A stretch of 64,000 bases of DNA, taken from NCBI GenBank assembly GCA_950295325.1, contig OX485806.1, forward strand, positions 58,833,169-58,897,168, given 5' to 3'. This stretch comes from Polytrichum commune. Lineage: Eukaryota; Streptophyta; Polytrichopsida; Polytrichales; Polytrichaceae. The position numbers were made by a program, and so were the translations under genes. Under the pieces are notes generated by a model. The model did no database searches and was not told the DNA's origin. It saw only the letters and a program-made list of their open reading frames with translations. Positions 24,308 to 37,735 of the stretch are shown here, piece by piece; the stretch's first letter is position 1, and each line of letters starts with the position of its first letter.

Positions 24308-25913
24308 TGTGAGCTTAAATTCGATGCCTACATATATCCTTAGGCCTAGGAGGATTAACACTTGGCATTGGAATTTTCCTTTATTATTCTAAAACATAAA
24401 AAGAGTGAAAGTTGATTTGAATTGCGGTTTTAAACTTTAGCCTAGCATGATGGCATTTGGTGGTTGGAGGAGAGGAAATAGTTAGTAGGGGCATTAGTGT
24501 AAGTGTGGGGGGACTTGGGTATTAAACATTAGGTGGTTGGGTTTATGTTAGTTGGTATTGGGACTTGTTGCTGTCCGTTTTAGGATAGAAAGGTTAGCAA
24601 CCTAGAGAATTCCGGCAGAAGGGAAGGAGCGGTTGCCAGGGAACAGTGCGGTGGGGAAGCAGAAAAACAAAGGTTGTTGGAGGAGAGAACATGGGATGCG
24701 GAATGGAGATCAGGCGCGGCTAGGTAGAAAACCGAATTCATGGATTGCAGGGGGCCCCATTGGGGAATGGCAGCAGAGATTTGGCGCTGAATAAAATGCC
24801 AACAATGGCTTGAAGCTTCCAAGTGTCGCTTGCTGAGCGGAGGAGCAACTGAACCGAATCTGCACTGAGGGAGGTGTGAGGCATTGGAGATGCAGCGATG
24901 GGTCAGTGCAGGCATTGGCGGCATGAGGGCATCAGAGGTAGGAGGATAAGGCGGCCCACCTCGAACCTTCCCACCAGTGTGAACTAGGAGGGAGAGAATG
25001 CCTAAGAATTCCTGGCCAAACCATTCACACCTACCTCGGTGTTGAAGAATGTCGTGGACAATCTGGAAGCAATACATAGTGCGGAGGGGGCTATCTGTGC
25101 CCGGGAGAACAGTGGCTATACAATTGGTTGCTGCCTGTAAGCTTGGAAGGTTGGATGGAAACTCGGTATGGCCAAAACTTTGAGTGAGGAGGGCTTGGGC
25201 AACAAGCAATTCCCAGATGTTGGGAAGTCTACTGATCACGGTTGCAGTCGAATTCAGGGATTGGAAAGGGACCAGACAAGTGTTGGAAAGAGGTTACAGA
25301 AGGGGCGATCAAAATGCAGACTTCCTTAGCTGAATTCGGGTACAAAGCAGAACCAATGCTTCGGCATTACCCTCTCAGCTGAAGGCAAGTAAAGGCTCCA
25401 GGTTGGACAAGCTTGCGAGTGCCGAAGCTCTGGCCACACTTCTGTAAGACCAGCTGACCGAAGAGCTGCCGAAATCCTTCCTGAAATTGGCATCGACTGC
25501 CGGTTGGGATGAGGACTTACTGTTTATTAACTGGGGTGCTAAGTTGGGTTACTTAATCAAGTAGGGTAGGAAGAGAAATTAGGCTAGGGCAACAACTAGT
25601 AGAATTAATAAATCAGGAGGTACCAAGTTGAATTTGAGGAGCCTAAGGCCATTCTTGAAATGGTAGAGTTAGTTAAGTGAGTTGAGTAGGGGAATGTAAT
25701 AGTTGTAGGCTGATTGTGAGCACCAAGACAAGGGAATCAAGTGTTCATAAACACTTGTGAACTTAGGCCATCATAATAAATTGGGTGTTATATGTTTTAC
25801 ATCGTGGAGCATTGTGAGCTGGATATTGGAGTTAATGAGGCTAAAGGTGTAAATGTGAGCCATGGGCTCTCACCCGGATTACGACGCTTAAGGGTGGGGG
25901 TTTGTGGATGACA
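24308..25913 (+). mobile_element. Solo LTR, family B copy 2 (TSD AATGG)
   Basis: 1606 bp, starting TGTGAGCTT and ending GTGGATGACA, flanked by identical AATGG at 24,303-24,307 and 25,914-25,918. The last 50 bp (GGGCTCTCACCCGGATTACG, then ACGCTTAAGGGTGGGGGTTT) match the other family B copies. Because it has its own matching duplication, it is an independent solo LTR and not the 5' LTR of the adjacent gypsy coding debris. The ORF at 24,580-25,239 on the minus strand lies inside it and is not credited. Confidence 0.88.
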
Positions 25914-25918
25914 AATGG

Positions 25919-28900
25919 GCTAACAATTGCAAATGTTATCTTCTAGAGGGGGGAATCTTGTTGAGGTTATTTCCAAATGAGGATACTCAAATATGCGTAA
26001 CACAAAGCCGTGGTGGAAAATTGATTGTGGCAATCTACAATAAAAAAGGAAAACATTTAACCTTAGCCATAACAAAACAACTAGTATGATTTAGTCCTTA
26101 TTGGTGGCCTACAATAGAAGTGGTCATCAAATATCATGTTGAGTACAATTGTAAATAATGTATGCTAGACAACAACATTGAACAAGAAGATATGAATAAA
26201 AATAAATTGTAAATACATTAAGGGGAGAATTTCCAACAAATTGAAGAAGCCCTTACAATGATTATTTAGTATTTGGGAAAAAAATATATGACAAACTGAC
26301 CCAAAAAAAACATGAACAAATTGCAAATCATAGTCAATTTCTCACCACCAAAGGAGAAAAAATAATGAGGAAAATTATCACAAGTGAAAGGCCTCAAAAA
26401 TGCCTTCCCAAAAATTGGATAAGAAAATTTCTTGATGAACTTCACGGATAACATCAAACAACCAACAAAATGTTGGATAAATCTCTCATGGACCTTTGTG
26501 ATGGCCTACCATTGGTCAAGACATTCGGGATCATGTAAAAAATTGTCACACATGCAATCAACTAAAAAACGGTACATTCAAAATGCCAAGGGCTAATACT
26601 ACCCTAAAACATTAGCGGATGCCAATAATGGTATATTTGACTTATGGAAGAACTTAAGGACATTAAGGCTCACATAAGAAACAAAAATTTACAACAGAAA
26701 CCTATGATATTTACTCATAAAAAAAAAATATAGCACCAAAGGCTAACCATTATATCACTTGGGAACGCCAAAATGTGAAGACAAGGTGATCATTGGATTA
26801 CAATGTGGAGCAATAATCATTACCAAACCCCAACAAGATTTGAGAAATCCATTTATAAACTACCTCACACATGGGAGATTGATGGCACTGGCAACGGTTT
26901 CACAAAGACAACAAATAGCAATAAGAAGTCGACCATTACAACTAATTAATGGAAAAAATTAATCAAAGAAAGATTTGATCACTATGGCCATTATTGCCAA
27001 AGCACATGAAGGTATTGCGGGTGGACATTTTGCAGCAAACATCACCCTTCATATAATTTTACAGTTTTTTATTGGTGGCTCATCATGAAAGGAGACGTAT
27101 AAATGTATTGTAAACAACATGACATATGTCAAAAAGTGGGACCAAAGGTCTCCAAGTCATCACAACCACTACATCCAATCATGCTCACAGAAGTCTTCCA
27201 AAAATGGGAATTAAATTTTTATTGGCCCAATAAATGCTCCAGCCAAACATACCAAAAATAGGTATATCATCACCGCCATATACTACACCACAAAGTAGGG
27301 CACTTAAAGACAATACCGCAGCATCCACAACAAATTTTATTTTCGAAGAGATCATCACCAAATTTGGATGTCCAATTGAATTGGTGAGCGACTAAAGGAA
27401 CGATTTCTTAAATGAAACCATACAATTTTTAACCAAGACATTTATGATCTTGCATGGTATATCAACAACATACTACGCTCAACAAAATGGACAAGCAAAA
27501 CGCACCAACAAAAGTAAATTAAGGTAGCATGTACTAAAATGGTGAATGCAAATCGCACAAATTGGGACACCAAATTACATGCTATTTTATTGGCATATAT
27601 AAAAACTTATAAAATAACTACAAAATATACGCATTTTTTCACTGGTGTTTGGCATAGAAACTTTACTCCATATGACATATATCTACAACGAATAAAATTT
27701 ACCATGAAGTCAAGAGTTCCACCTTGTTTTACAAAAAATATTGAAATAATTAAAGATTCTATACTTTACTCGCGTAGAAGTAATGCAAAATATGAAACAT
27801 AGCCAAACCATGAGGATAAAAAATTAATGGAAGACAAGGCTTGCAAACATTTCAAAAGACACCCCAATAATATTAAAGGGAAAAATGTCAAAGACACCTT
27901 CAACCCTCAACCTTAGACGGTGAAACCCGCTATTGACCAATTTACATGAATATCACTCCTACCAAAATTATACTATTAATGTTTTCCATTTCTACAAAGG
28001 TGATCACACGTATACTATTATTGACATTTAGTTTTGTATAACGTCATTTTTTCTAACTCTCATGGTGTGAGCCTCAGATTTGTCCCCAACGGTAAAAAGG
28101 CTCACAATTGAGGGTTTTAAGAAAAAACCTTAAATTACTAATAGGAAAATTAGCCAAAGAACCATTTAGATTAAAATGGTTTTAAAAGTCAGGGTCTTCA
28201 TATCCAAACATAGGGAAGTCTCTTGTCCCATCGAAGACCAAGGTCTTGGCATCTTCCGAAGGCCCGGGGTTTTGGTGTATGTTCTCATGACTTGGCAGTG
28301 TATCCAAAGAGTTCCCAAAAGGGGGAGGGAACTCCATCTCTTTCGCATCCTCTTTTCCTTTCTTTGCTCTGCCCCCTTCAGTGTCACATCCCTCTTTTCC
28401 GATGGGATCCTCTTCATTTGTTTATTTTTTTCCGGTATCTTGGTTGGAGGCACTATTAAAAAATGACAAAGTTAACCAAGGAAAAAGATATTTAGAGGGA
28501 AAAAAAATCCCAAAATTTTACAAAGGTTAAAAGATTTTATGGCATCAACAGATCAACAAACCTAATCCGCACAAATTTAAAATCCAATGGAATGGACCCA
28601 TAATCAAAGAGATCTTTAATAATATAATAACATTGTGGATGTAATTACTTCACAAGAAGAATCCCTTGGAAAGGTAAATATGACCAAGATTAAACCTTAC
28701 CACAAACCCCTAGAGGCAAAAACCTATGTCCTGGAAGTTTGTATCAACAAAAATAATCACGAAAGGCAACAATTGGGTTTTGTGTTAGAGAACCTTTGTA
28801 CGAAGACACAAACTACCACAATGAAAAAACAATTCATTCATACAACAAGGAGAAACAATGCATTTCTTATGGAGGACAAAAAATAGCTAGTGCATACTGA

Positions 28901-29440
28901 CCACACAAACAAATTATGGCACCCCTTGCAGAACAAAAATGGGTGGGACCATACACCATCACGAGAATTCACAATGATGACACCATTGGAATCAAGACCA
29001 TACATCACAAAGATTTAGGGAGATGGAAGTCATTCAAATTCTTGCCATATGACTCGTTCAAACCCAACCAAGTGATTACTTTTGACCAAGAAGGGATGAG
29101 TCTTTGTCAACACTTCTAGATTACCAAGAAATGTACCAAAATATGTTGGAATGTTGTTTCATACAACCATTAAGAAAAATGATTCATGATGACAAAACCA
29201 AGAATTAAACCCTATGATGAGAACATGAATACAAATTTACACCCTTCAAATTCAAGGTTTAAAAAAATGTTTTTGAAAAATATCATCCATACACATATGA
29301 GGGGAGGTATACATCTGCAACTCATATGGCTTCATATAGTCATGACATGACAAGTGATCATGACAAAAATACATGTGTGAAAGACATAAGATTTTTTTCA
29401 CATCACAAGATGGCACTTAAAAGAAGGTTATACCACACAT
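25919..29440 (+). pseudogene. Ty3/gypsy pol relic (integrase region)
   Basis: Plus-strand integrase remains. A zinc-binding-like segment reads AHEGIAGGHFAANITLH near 27,000. FIGPINAPAKHTKNRYIITA follows near 27,220, with FIFEEIITKFGCPIELVSD and STTYYAQQNGQAKRTNK by reading through frameshifts. Then comes a readable piece at 27,539-27,802 (MVNANRTNWDTKLHAILLAY, the end of the integrase core). A C-terminal piece at 28,916-29,119 includes QKWVGPYTITRIHNDDTIGI. Many stops. No LTR pair of its own can be assigned, because both neighbouring LTRs are independent solos. Confidence 0.7.
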
Positions 29441-29445
29441 GTGAA

Positions 29446-31555
29446 TGTGAGCCCAATATTGTGCTCCCATGTCTACCTAACTATTACAATTATTAAAACT
29501 TTAAAATTTGTGTGGTGTGAGTAGCTTAAGGGATAATACAAAGTGATGTGTTAAATTTTAGGCTTGGTTAATTTAATTGTGAGGTTGGGTTATTAAAAGG
29601 GAAAAGACCAAAAGAAAAATGAGTGATGAGACTCAATTAGAATTTAAAACAAGGCCACGCTTAAGGGGGCTTGATGCTAAGGGCATTGGGCATTTAGGCC
29701 TCTTGCACTGTTCAATTAAGGAGGGGGAGGGCTCCTTCTCGGCACGGCAAAATGGATCAAGACTGGATTTTTGGGCTTGGTTTTGGGGGTCCCTAGAAGC
29801 CTCAGAGTTGGGCTCATTGTTCTCTCTCTTTGGGATGCAACCGGAAGCACGGGTAGATCACTCCATTATCAAGTTGAACACCACGTGCGACCAAAAAAAA
29901 TCTTCTTTTGGTAAGTTGCACCACCAAAATGGGTCAAAATTTTATCAAATGTTTTTTCATGAGTAGATATACATAGTACCTATGACATAGTTATAAGTGG
30001 TAACTAAATTTGATGATTTGTTTTTTTCATAAAACATACCGTTTCTAACTAGAATGACACAGAGTTGAACTAAAAAAATTACTAAAAAAAATAAAGATGA
30101 CTAAAAATTTCAAAAAAATATACAAAAGATACTATCAATGGTTATGTATATGTAGAAAAAATATCATAAATATTAAAATTATATATGGCATGTAATATAG
30201 GGGTAGCAAACTTTGTCCACACGTGGTGTCAACTTGACAATGAAGTGACCTCCCCGTGACCGGAAGGCAGTCTGGGTAGGGCGAAGCCCTGGTAGATTTT
30301 CACTCTGTAGGAAGGGCTTGAGCATTACACAACAACGTGGAACTGGGGCGGGGAATGTGAGCTGATGATGCAGAGGGAGCTGGAGGAAAGGCTCAGGGAA
30401 TGGTTGCCTCTCCAGTGAGGAGATCAGGAAGAGGGAGGAGGGTCTGAGCTGTGGAGGAGGGAGGTTGAGTGTTGAACCAAGAGAGGAGTCAAGGAGAGAT
30501 TGGCTAAATCAGCGAAAGAGGGTTCCCAACTGCATTGACACTTGACGCCCACACAGTTTAGGCTCAAAATCCCAGGGATTTGCATTCAATCTCAAGCACG
30601 AATTGCACTTGGTAAACTCATAATTCAGGACTCTTGATGCTGAAGGAGGCTACACAATTCACTAAGTAGAAGTCGGCAGTTCATTTGGCGGCACCAATAA
30701 TCACCCAACAAATCTAGTAGTATGGTGGCAATCGACTCAAATAAACAAAGGCGATGCCGGGAGACCAATAGGGCAAGGGATTTGGAAGTGAGGCAGCTAG
30801 GTCGGTGGGTGTATCCCACACAAGCATCCAGTTGATCCACATTCCCTGGGAGATCTTCTAAGTGGATAGAGGTCGAGGCTGCAATGCGGCAGGGACTCCT
30901 CCGCTACTGGGAACACGATGGGAGGCTGTGAGGCAGTGGCAAGGCCGAGGTAAATCTGGAAGGGGAAGGGACTGCTGTAACCTCGAGGTAAGGAGTCTTA
31001 ACATCTCACAGAGCTGGGAGGCATTCCCTTCAACTGCCGAGAGGGAACAAAGTTGGAGAAGGGTACTGGGGAACAATTGTAAGCAACTGAGGCCTTACAA
31101 GGAATGGTGGTTGGAAGCTGGTAACGTGGATTGAGAATTAAGGGTAGGAATGAGGACCAGTGTGATGTGTGCTAGATAGACAATCATTTAGTTGATAATT
31201 CGGCAATTAGTGAGATTGACCTAGGCGGCATGAACAAGCTAACATGTAATTAGCACTGGTTCAAGGCCACTAGAGTACTGTGTGAGTGAGTGATTAGATT
31301 GGTAGGGTAAGCTATGAGACTCAAGAGCAACATAAAGCTCTATGGGTGATTGTGTGTGAGACTTACCACAGGGTAGTGGAGTGTTTATGAATACTTGAAC
31401 CCTTGGGGTATTGAATAAAAGGTTTTGTGTTTAACATTCATATTGTCGGAGCATTGGGAGTTGAATCCCAAGGCCAAGGGTGCGAAGCAAGTGCATGTGA
31501 GCCATAGGCTCTCACCCGGACTACGACGCTTAAGGGTGGGGGTTTAGGGTTGACA
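29446..31555 (+). mobile_element. Solo LTR, family B copy 3 (TSD GTGAA)
   Basis: 2110 bp, starting TGTGAGCCCAATATTG and ending TTTAGGGTTGACA, flanked by identical GTGAA at 29,441-29,445 and 31,556-31,560. It is the longest family B copy. The central part is GC-richer than the ends, as in copies 1 and 2. AATAAAAGG near 31,416 could be the poly(A) signal of the R region. ORFs inside (for example 29,619-29,966) are not supported as genes. Confidence 0.88.
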
Positions 31556-32045
31556 GTGAAGTATGGGTGAACCTATGGAATCTAATATGGGTAGTGCTCA
31601 TGATTAAAATAATGCACCAAAATGGAAACTTACAATGGATTTCACCTTACATTCATCCATAAAGAACATTCAAAAACTCAATACCAAATTCAAGGCTTTC
31701 ACATTTCAAACAAGATGTAGTTATCATACATTCATTTATGGAGCATAAATTATAATTGAAATGAATATGAAAGAAATAATTCATTTATAACAACTCAAAA
31801 ATGTATTATTCAAAACCATAAACTAAAATTTGAATCCAATTTTTATTTATATTGGAAGGGTTTGCACAAGGCAAACCCCAAGAAAAAAGGGCCCACTACA
31901 CAAGGTAGTATTCTCTTTGTTGACTATTTTACAACTTGCAAAGACCACACACACACACACATGAAAAACCCACAAGTCAAAAAGATGTGGAACAAAGATG
32001 AATCATAATTTAAAAAATGAAAAAATATTCATTGGTAAAAAACTA

Positions 32046-32098
32046 AACAACCATAGAAGATTACCAAACAACCATAGAAGATTACCAAACAACCACAT
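32046..32098. repeat. 21-bp tandem repeat, 2.5 copies
   Basis: The unit AAACAACCATAGAAGATTACC occurs twice perfectly, followed by AAACAACCA. Confidence 0.9.
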
Positions 32099-32476
32099 TA
32101 CACGTAATAGGGCCAAGATAGCCAATTGGCACAACCACAAGCAGTAAAAAATCCCAATAGATTCAACCGAGCTCATCATCATTCACACTATGCCATAATC
32201 ATTTGAGAGGACATTAACAATATCACCATTTCTTTTAAGCACATGTTGTTCAAGCTCAAAGTTGCACAACAAATTTTCTGGGTAGAGAAGTTGTTTAGGA
32301 GAAGGTTATAGTAGCAAGTTAAGGGAGAAGCAAGGATTAGAAGGATTTTGTGTCAAAATGAGGACGACTCTTCAGGACAAAGGAAAAGTTGCCATGTGAG
32401 GACAATAAAAGACACAATCTTCAACACTAAGATGGCAACATTGGATTTTGAACCTTGCCAAGAACAATAAACATTT

Positions 32477-32810
32477 TTGCAGTTGATAGGTTTGGATAGA
32501 TTCGTTACTAAGGTCACATGGGAGATATTGCATGTACACGTCATCCAAGAAGTGATCACCAACTTGGATACAGAAACCATGGAGATGAAGTTGAATGGGA
32601 AGGTCATACCAATTTTTGGCAAGGATCGGAGACAAAAGATAAAGGCGGTGTTTTACCTCAACATATTTTTAGCAAAGTCAGAACCAGGCATGCCAACAAT
32701 CAAGGTTATTGATTGATTTCCCAACATCAATGACAAAATGAAGAACAAGCTAGGCACATGCAAAATTGATGATTGCATTGTAGAGCTCAACTACCTCCAC
32801 TTGTTCCTAG
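32477..32810 (+). pseudogene. Unidentified protein-coding remnant
   Basis: The frame begins MQLIGLDRFVTKVTWEILHV and continues TNLDTETMEMKLNGKVIPIF, then AVFYLNIFLAKSEPGMPTIK. It passes a single TGA near 32,714 and goes on FPNINDKMKNKLGTCKIDDC to the stop near 32,826. The composition looks protein-like and only one stop breaks about 115 codons. I do not recognise the family; a transposon-encoded protein is the likeliest source given the surroundings. Confidence 0.35.
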
Positions 32811-35100
32811 GGATGGCCGTATCGTAGTGACTTAGAGCGTCGTCCGGATTATGATGACCTAACTACCCAATTTCCTCATGCATTTTTATCGCCTCGCGGT
32901 TGTCATTTCTTTTACATTTGGTAAGTAGCCAAATAGCCGGCTTCAATGAGCCAAGTTACCTTTCGTTCCAAAACTTTTCCCTCTCTTGCAAGTCTTATCT
33001 TTAGTCTCTAAATTGTTAGTTTCCACCACCGGAACTTCCCGCCGTTGAAACATGTGTTGATAATATTTTAACAATAATGAAGTGATTGTCAAAAAAAAAT
33101 TTCCATGTAAATGAGATTTCCTCTTAAGATGTGTAGTATTGCCTCTACTAATCTTCCATTTTCTTATCGACTCTTGAGGAGGCATCCTTGAGTTTATTGA
33201 CTCAACTTAGTTATTGATGACCGGATGTTCTTTAGAACTCCTTTATTTTGTATCTATAATGATGTAACTCTTCGTGCCGTCGAGGGAACCTCTCATCTTG
33301 ATATCTCTCAAAGTGGTTCTTTTCTATTTAATCTTATTTTTAATCTTCTCTTTGTGTTGTAAAGGTCTTCATGTGCCTAATCGTCTTCTCGCTTTTTTTG
33401 GATTTTCAATTCTAGTAGGCTAAGGGGGGGGGGGGGGGGCGCACCCGGGGTGTCCAAGCCGGATATGGGCCCGGGACCGTTCGGTGGGAGCTAACCGGTG
33501 CCGCACAGGGGGGTGCCGAGATGGAGGGCAAGCCGGATGTCAGACCTTGTCGGCATGTCTTTCTTGCCGGAATTTTTCACTCCGGTATTGTTTGCACTGC
33601 ATTCTCACCGTTGGTGAACACCAACGTTACGACTGAGTCCACCCACGAAGTGAATGAAAATCGGCAATTGCCGATGAAAGTCATCCCCTCCTGCGGACGT
33701 CTCTCAGTGGAAGCCCGGGTCTGCGAGCTGGGGTTGGGGTTTCGCGGAGTCTAGGAGGAGTCCTGTGCGGGCGAGGAGAGGCTGCTACGAAGGAGCGATT
33801 TTTCCCGCCATGGCCGACTGTGTTGCGCAATCCTAAAGGTGAGAATTTGCTATGCTGCGAGGTTGCCGTTACGTAGAATGTATGTGGGACACCGGGAGGA
33901 AAGCGGAGGATAGCGATAGTAGGGCGGTAGAGACCTTCGACATGAGGTTGTTGTGCTATGTTGTCCCCGTCGCATGTGGCAGACGAGCAGAGCCGCTATG
34001 GCCACACGGTCCCGATGAGGCAATTCGCGCTATTGCCGCTTGCGTTGTTGTCAATGCAGCTGGACCTTCGTGCGGTGAGAGGTTCTGTTTCAACGCCATT
34101 GCAACTATTTTTTCCGTTGGCCACTGTGCGCTCCTGAGGTTGGTTTCACTATATGATTTTTGCTGTTGGCTTGGGGGCCCTCTGCGAAGTCGTTGTGTCG
34201 GATGTTCTCCGCCGAAACTCTAGCTCCGTCCTCTGTTGCCTCCGCGGCGAGTCCTCCTGGGTTTTTCTTGCTTTCATGTCGCTCTAGAAAACCATAAGAT
34301 CGGAGTTCAGTATGTAGGGGTCAGTTGTGGGAGCAGTGCATTGCCTTCCCACCTCGAGGCGGGGCCCTTCTGTGCGCAGGCAGTGTGTGTGGTGGCGTGT
34401 AGTTCACGTTGCGCGGTACTCTGTCTACCCACGCTCCACTGTGTCCGGCCAGAACCACATCGACCTGACGTGCCAATCCCATGGCACAACCCGCGTCGAC
34501 GATCGTGCAACTGAGATTTGGTGCTCGATGTGAATCGCCAGTGACGGTGCGCAAATTTATGTTCGTGGAGCCCAGTGTCATAAATTTTTTTCGGGCGTTC
34601 TTTGGAAGAAACTCTGTGAGCTGCCACTATAACAAGAGGTCCATCAATTATGCCTGCATAGTAATCTCCCCAGCAACATGTCCTGCCAATTTGATAGGCA
34701 GTGTGGGTTCCGGGCACAACTGTTTGGGTGTTGTTATTGCTCCTCCATGCCCTGCCATTTCTGCCTGCCCATTCAAAGCCGCAAAACGTTATATTGCTGC
34801 CTTTTGGAATTGGTCCTTTTTTCGCTCATGCTTATGCTTATGTTTGGCTCGCTTATGCTTCTGGCCACATTGTATGGCTCGTAATATATATGCACAGGGT
34901 CAGGTCAATGCCGACGTGCGCAATTGGGCTGCCCCGCAGCCCCATAAAATTGGCGATTTCAAACATTACAGCCGGAGTTTAAATTTCTGGGGGCATCAAC
35001 CGCCCTGGACTCTGTGCATGGAGCTGCTGCGGTTCAACGTCGCACCACCCATCGTCTTCGCTTTGCGTTCAGCACCCGGGGATCAGATATGCCGTCGGAT

Positions 35101-35122
35101 TTTTTTTTTTTTTTTTTTTTTT
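35101..35122. repeat. Poly(T) tract
   Basis: Twenty-two T in a row within the left arm of the Harbinger element. No poly(A)-tailed insertion could be assigned to it. Confidence 0.9.
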
Positions 35123-35843
35123 CGCCTGATTGTTCGCAGGTGAGTGCAGGGGTGCTTGCGGTCCTACCGTTTGGCCTGCAATTCCAGATGCCGTCCGGTT
35201 TCAAAATACAGCTGGTGCCAAACACTTCCTGTCTTTGCATTTTGTGTGCCTGGATGTTCATTGACCCTCTCTGTGGGGCCGATCCAGGTCGCCAGGTCTG
35301 CTCGCCTTGGTTGTTCCTCACACGTTATTGACTGCCACTTTTTCTGTGCCCCGTTTGCAGAAGAAGGACCCGGGACTTCCACGCAACGCCCACCTGCATG
35401 CTGGAAGCTGTGTATCTCCACTATTCCATCGCCATCAGCAATTGCCGATCCCCCCTTCCGCAGGTGTGGTCACCAGTGTCCGATTGCCCTTCTGTGCCTG
35501 CAGGCCGATGCACAGGGTGCATTGGTCCAATGATTAGGCTTCTGCACTTTGATTTGGGGAAGCATTCAAACTGTTGTTGGTTTTTTTTAATCCTGCTCGC
35601 CGTGCATTGGCATGTTCTTTGTTTGTCTGCATTCATTGTTACATATGGAAGTCGGGATTTCCATGTCCAGGGGCATCATGCTTTTTCCTCTGCTGTGGTT
35701 GTGGTTCTGTGTGGCTGTGGTTCTGTTCGGGGCCCCACAGCTTGCCGCTCCGCATTCAGTTCGTGTGTGCATCTCTGTGTCTCTTGTGGCTCGGACTATT
35801 GACTTCACAATTTTGGGTGTGCCAGGATTGGATTCTTTTTGTA

Positions 35844-36949
35844 ATGATGGAGGATATTGTACATTTAGGGGACACCTCTCAGTGCCCTTCAACACAACTC
35901 GCATTGACACGGACTGTGAATTCGGGTGACTTTCTTGATGACCAAGCACCTGCCACACATCCGCAGCCTCACGAGTCATCGGGTGTGGATCCTTCAAGTC
36001 AAACGCCTAGTGCACGCTCGTCGTCATGTCCATCTCAATCACAGGGTGCCACTCCCCATAAGGTTCGTGGTCCCAATTGGACCGAGGCCGAGATGCTAGT
36101 ACTCATTGGCCAAAAATGCATAGAGTGGGACGGAAGGCATAATTACAGTCAGCCTTCTCTCGCACGGTTTGTCTATGGCACCACGGCTTGGAAATTGGTG
36201 TTGGCCGGATGCTTGGGCGTAGTGGGGTTTCGGGTTAGGGACACCGACCAAATCACAATAAATGCGATGGGTTGATTAAGGATTACAAGAAACTAAAGGA
36301 CTACATAGATGGCTCGGGCTCGGCGAATTGGTGGGGATTGAGTAGGGAAGAGAAGAAACAATTGTCCAGGACTAGGAAGATGTCACTGGAGTTTAGTGAG
36401 TCCATGTACATTGAAATGGAGGCTTTTGTTGGGAAGAGACAAATTTCTGGGCGAGCCACGGACGTGGTGGATTCCGACCGTGTGGCGCCAACGACATCAA
36501 GGCAATTTGGTCGTTCCCCGCCCACCCCATGTGCTCATGCTAGTGGTGGGATTAACAACCCCATCGCTAGTGCCACGACTGCCTCGGACTCTCCATCGAG
36601 GGTGACACCCGGAGACGATAGGCCTGGATCGACGGGAAGGAAGAGGAAGGTAGTTGGCACGGACAACTTGGTTGACTTCGTGAAGGACTTCAATTTTGAG
36701 TATTTGGCACGTGTTGAGGCACAAGACAAGGATAGACAAGCATGGAGGAGCGACATGCTAGCATTCGATAGAGCACGAGAGGCGAGAATTGCACAAAAAA
36801 AGACTGATGTTGTAAGCATGGATCAAAAACTTTACGAGTTGGAGGTCGAACAGACCAAGAACCTAGGCAACATGACTGTTGCACTGCTCATGCTCGCATC
36901 ATCTATGGATGCCCTTACTAGGTATTCCGCTCTACCTTCCTATCCTTGA
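35844..36949 (+). pseudogene. Harbinger Myb/SANT-like DNA-binding partner protein
   Basis: In PIF/Harbinger elements this protein accompanies the transposase and helps it reach the nucleus and the element ends. The start was chosen at MMEDIVHLGDTSQCP, after which the reading frame is coherent. The Myb/trihelix-like module begins NWTEAEMLVLIGQKCIEWDG near 36,075 and runs to FRVRDTDQIT near 36,258. One base is lost in ACAATAAATG, giving a stop at 36,273-36,275. The next frame continues LIKDYKKLKDY, GSANWWGLSREEKKQLSRTR and FVGKRQISGRA. After a Pro/Ser-rich linker there is a helical, charged C-terminus (YLARVEAQDKDRQAWRSDML, LYELEVEQTKNLGNMTVALL) that may be a coiled coil. Apart from this single shift the gene looks fresh. 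Confidence 0.8.
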
Positions 36950-37735
36950 TTGTGGCTTCCTTTCACACTACTCCCCTTCTTGGATGTCTTCTTGTGTGTT
37001 CGGCATTTTGAACACGAACTAGATAGTCCAAGAGGTCCTCCTTTGCCATTTGTCCCTCTAGCAATGCTCGGTCCTCGCTCACTAGTCCCATTGGCCTAGG
37101 AGGCCTGAACCCGTCCTCTTCCTCTCTCCATGTGCATGTAATGTCATCCATTGTTGGTAGATGGCATTCCACCAAAATTTGATCCAGGGTGCGGTCCTTG
37201 CTTGCAAGTAGTATGTTGTGCAAAACACAACATGCATGCACAACCGTAGGCAAAAAATCTAGCTTGAGTGATGACTTTGTGCCGATTTCTTTGAACCTTG
37301 ATTTCAGTATGCCGAAGCCTCTCTCCACGCTCATGCGGGTTGAGGAGTGCTCCCGATTGAACCATGCCTCCTCCTGTGTGAGCGCCAATTCCATGGGTCC
37401 CATTTTGAAGGGAGTAATGCACCAACTCAATAGTGGATAGCCTTGATCGGCCACAATGTAGGGAGGAAATGAAAATCATGTTCCCCAAGTCAACGGATCA
37501 TCATGGAAACCCCCCATTATGCCCTCGTCAACCTTTCGGTAAAGCTCCGTTGATTTGAAATGAGCGTTGTCGTGCAGAGAGCCGGGAGGGCTTGTGTTTA
37601 TGGATGTAAAATAACACTTACTGTCAACAACACCTTGTAGCAATATAGAGAATGACTTGTACCGGTTGCGGTGGTCCGCCGCGACAATAGTGTTCGATGG
37701 AGCCGCGACATAGATATGGGAGCCGTCGATAGCAT

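Larger units (their letters stand above)
31561..33420. other. Mostly non-coding debris with one unknown ORF remnant
   Basis: AT-rich, with no recognised domain outside the ORF remnant at 32,477-32,810. The right part contains scattered AAGTAGCCAAATAGCC-type words related to the degenerate array found beyond 42,936. Confidence 0.4.

Noticed and set aside
24580-25239. 219-codon minus-strand ORF
   Set aside because: It lies wholly inside a solo LTR, has no recognisable domain, and is not preserved in the other LTR copies.
24308-31555. The LTRs at 24.3-25.9 and 29.4-31.6 kb as the two LTRs of one full gypsy element
   Set aside because: They flank integrase remains on the same strand, but each has its own perfect 5-bp duplication (AATGG and GTGAA), so they are independent solo LTRs.
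33852-35802. Several ORFs of 90-220 codons in the left Harbinger arm
   Set aside because: They overlap on both strands in GC-rich DNA, lack domains, and some run through the poly(T) tract; chance ORFs.
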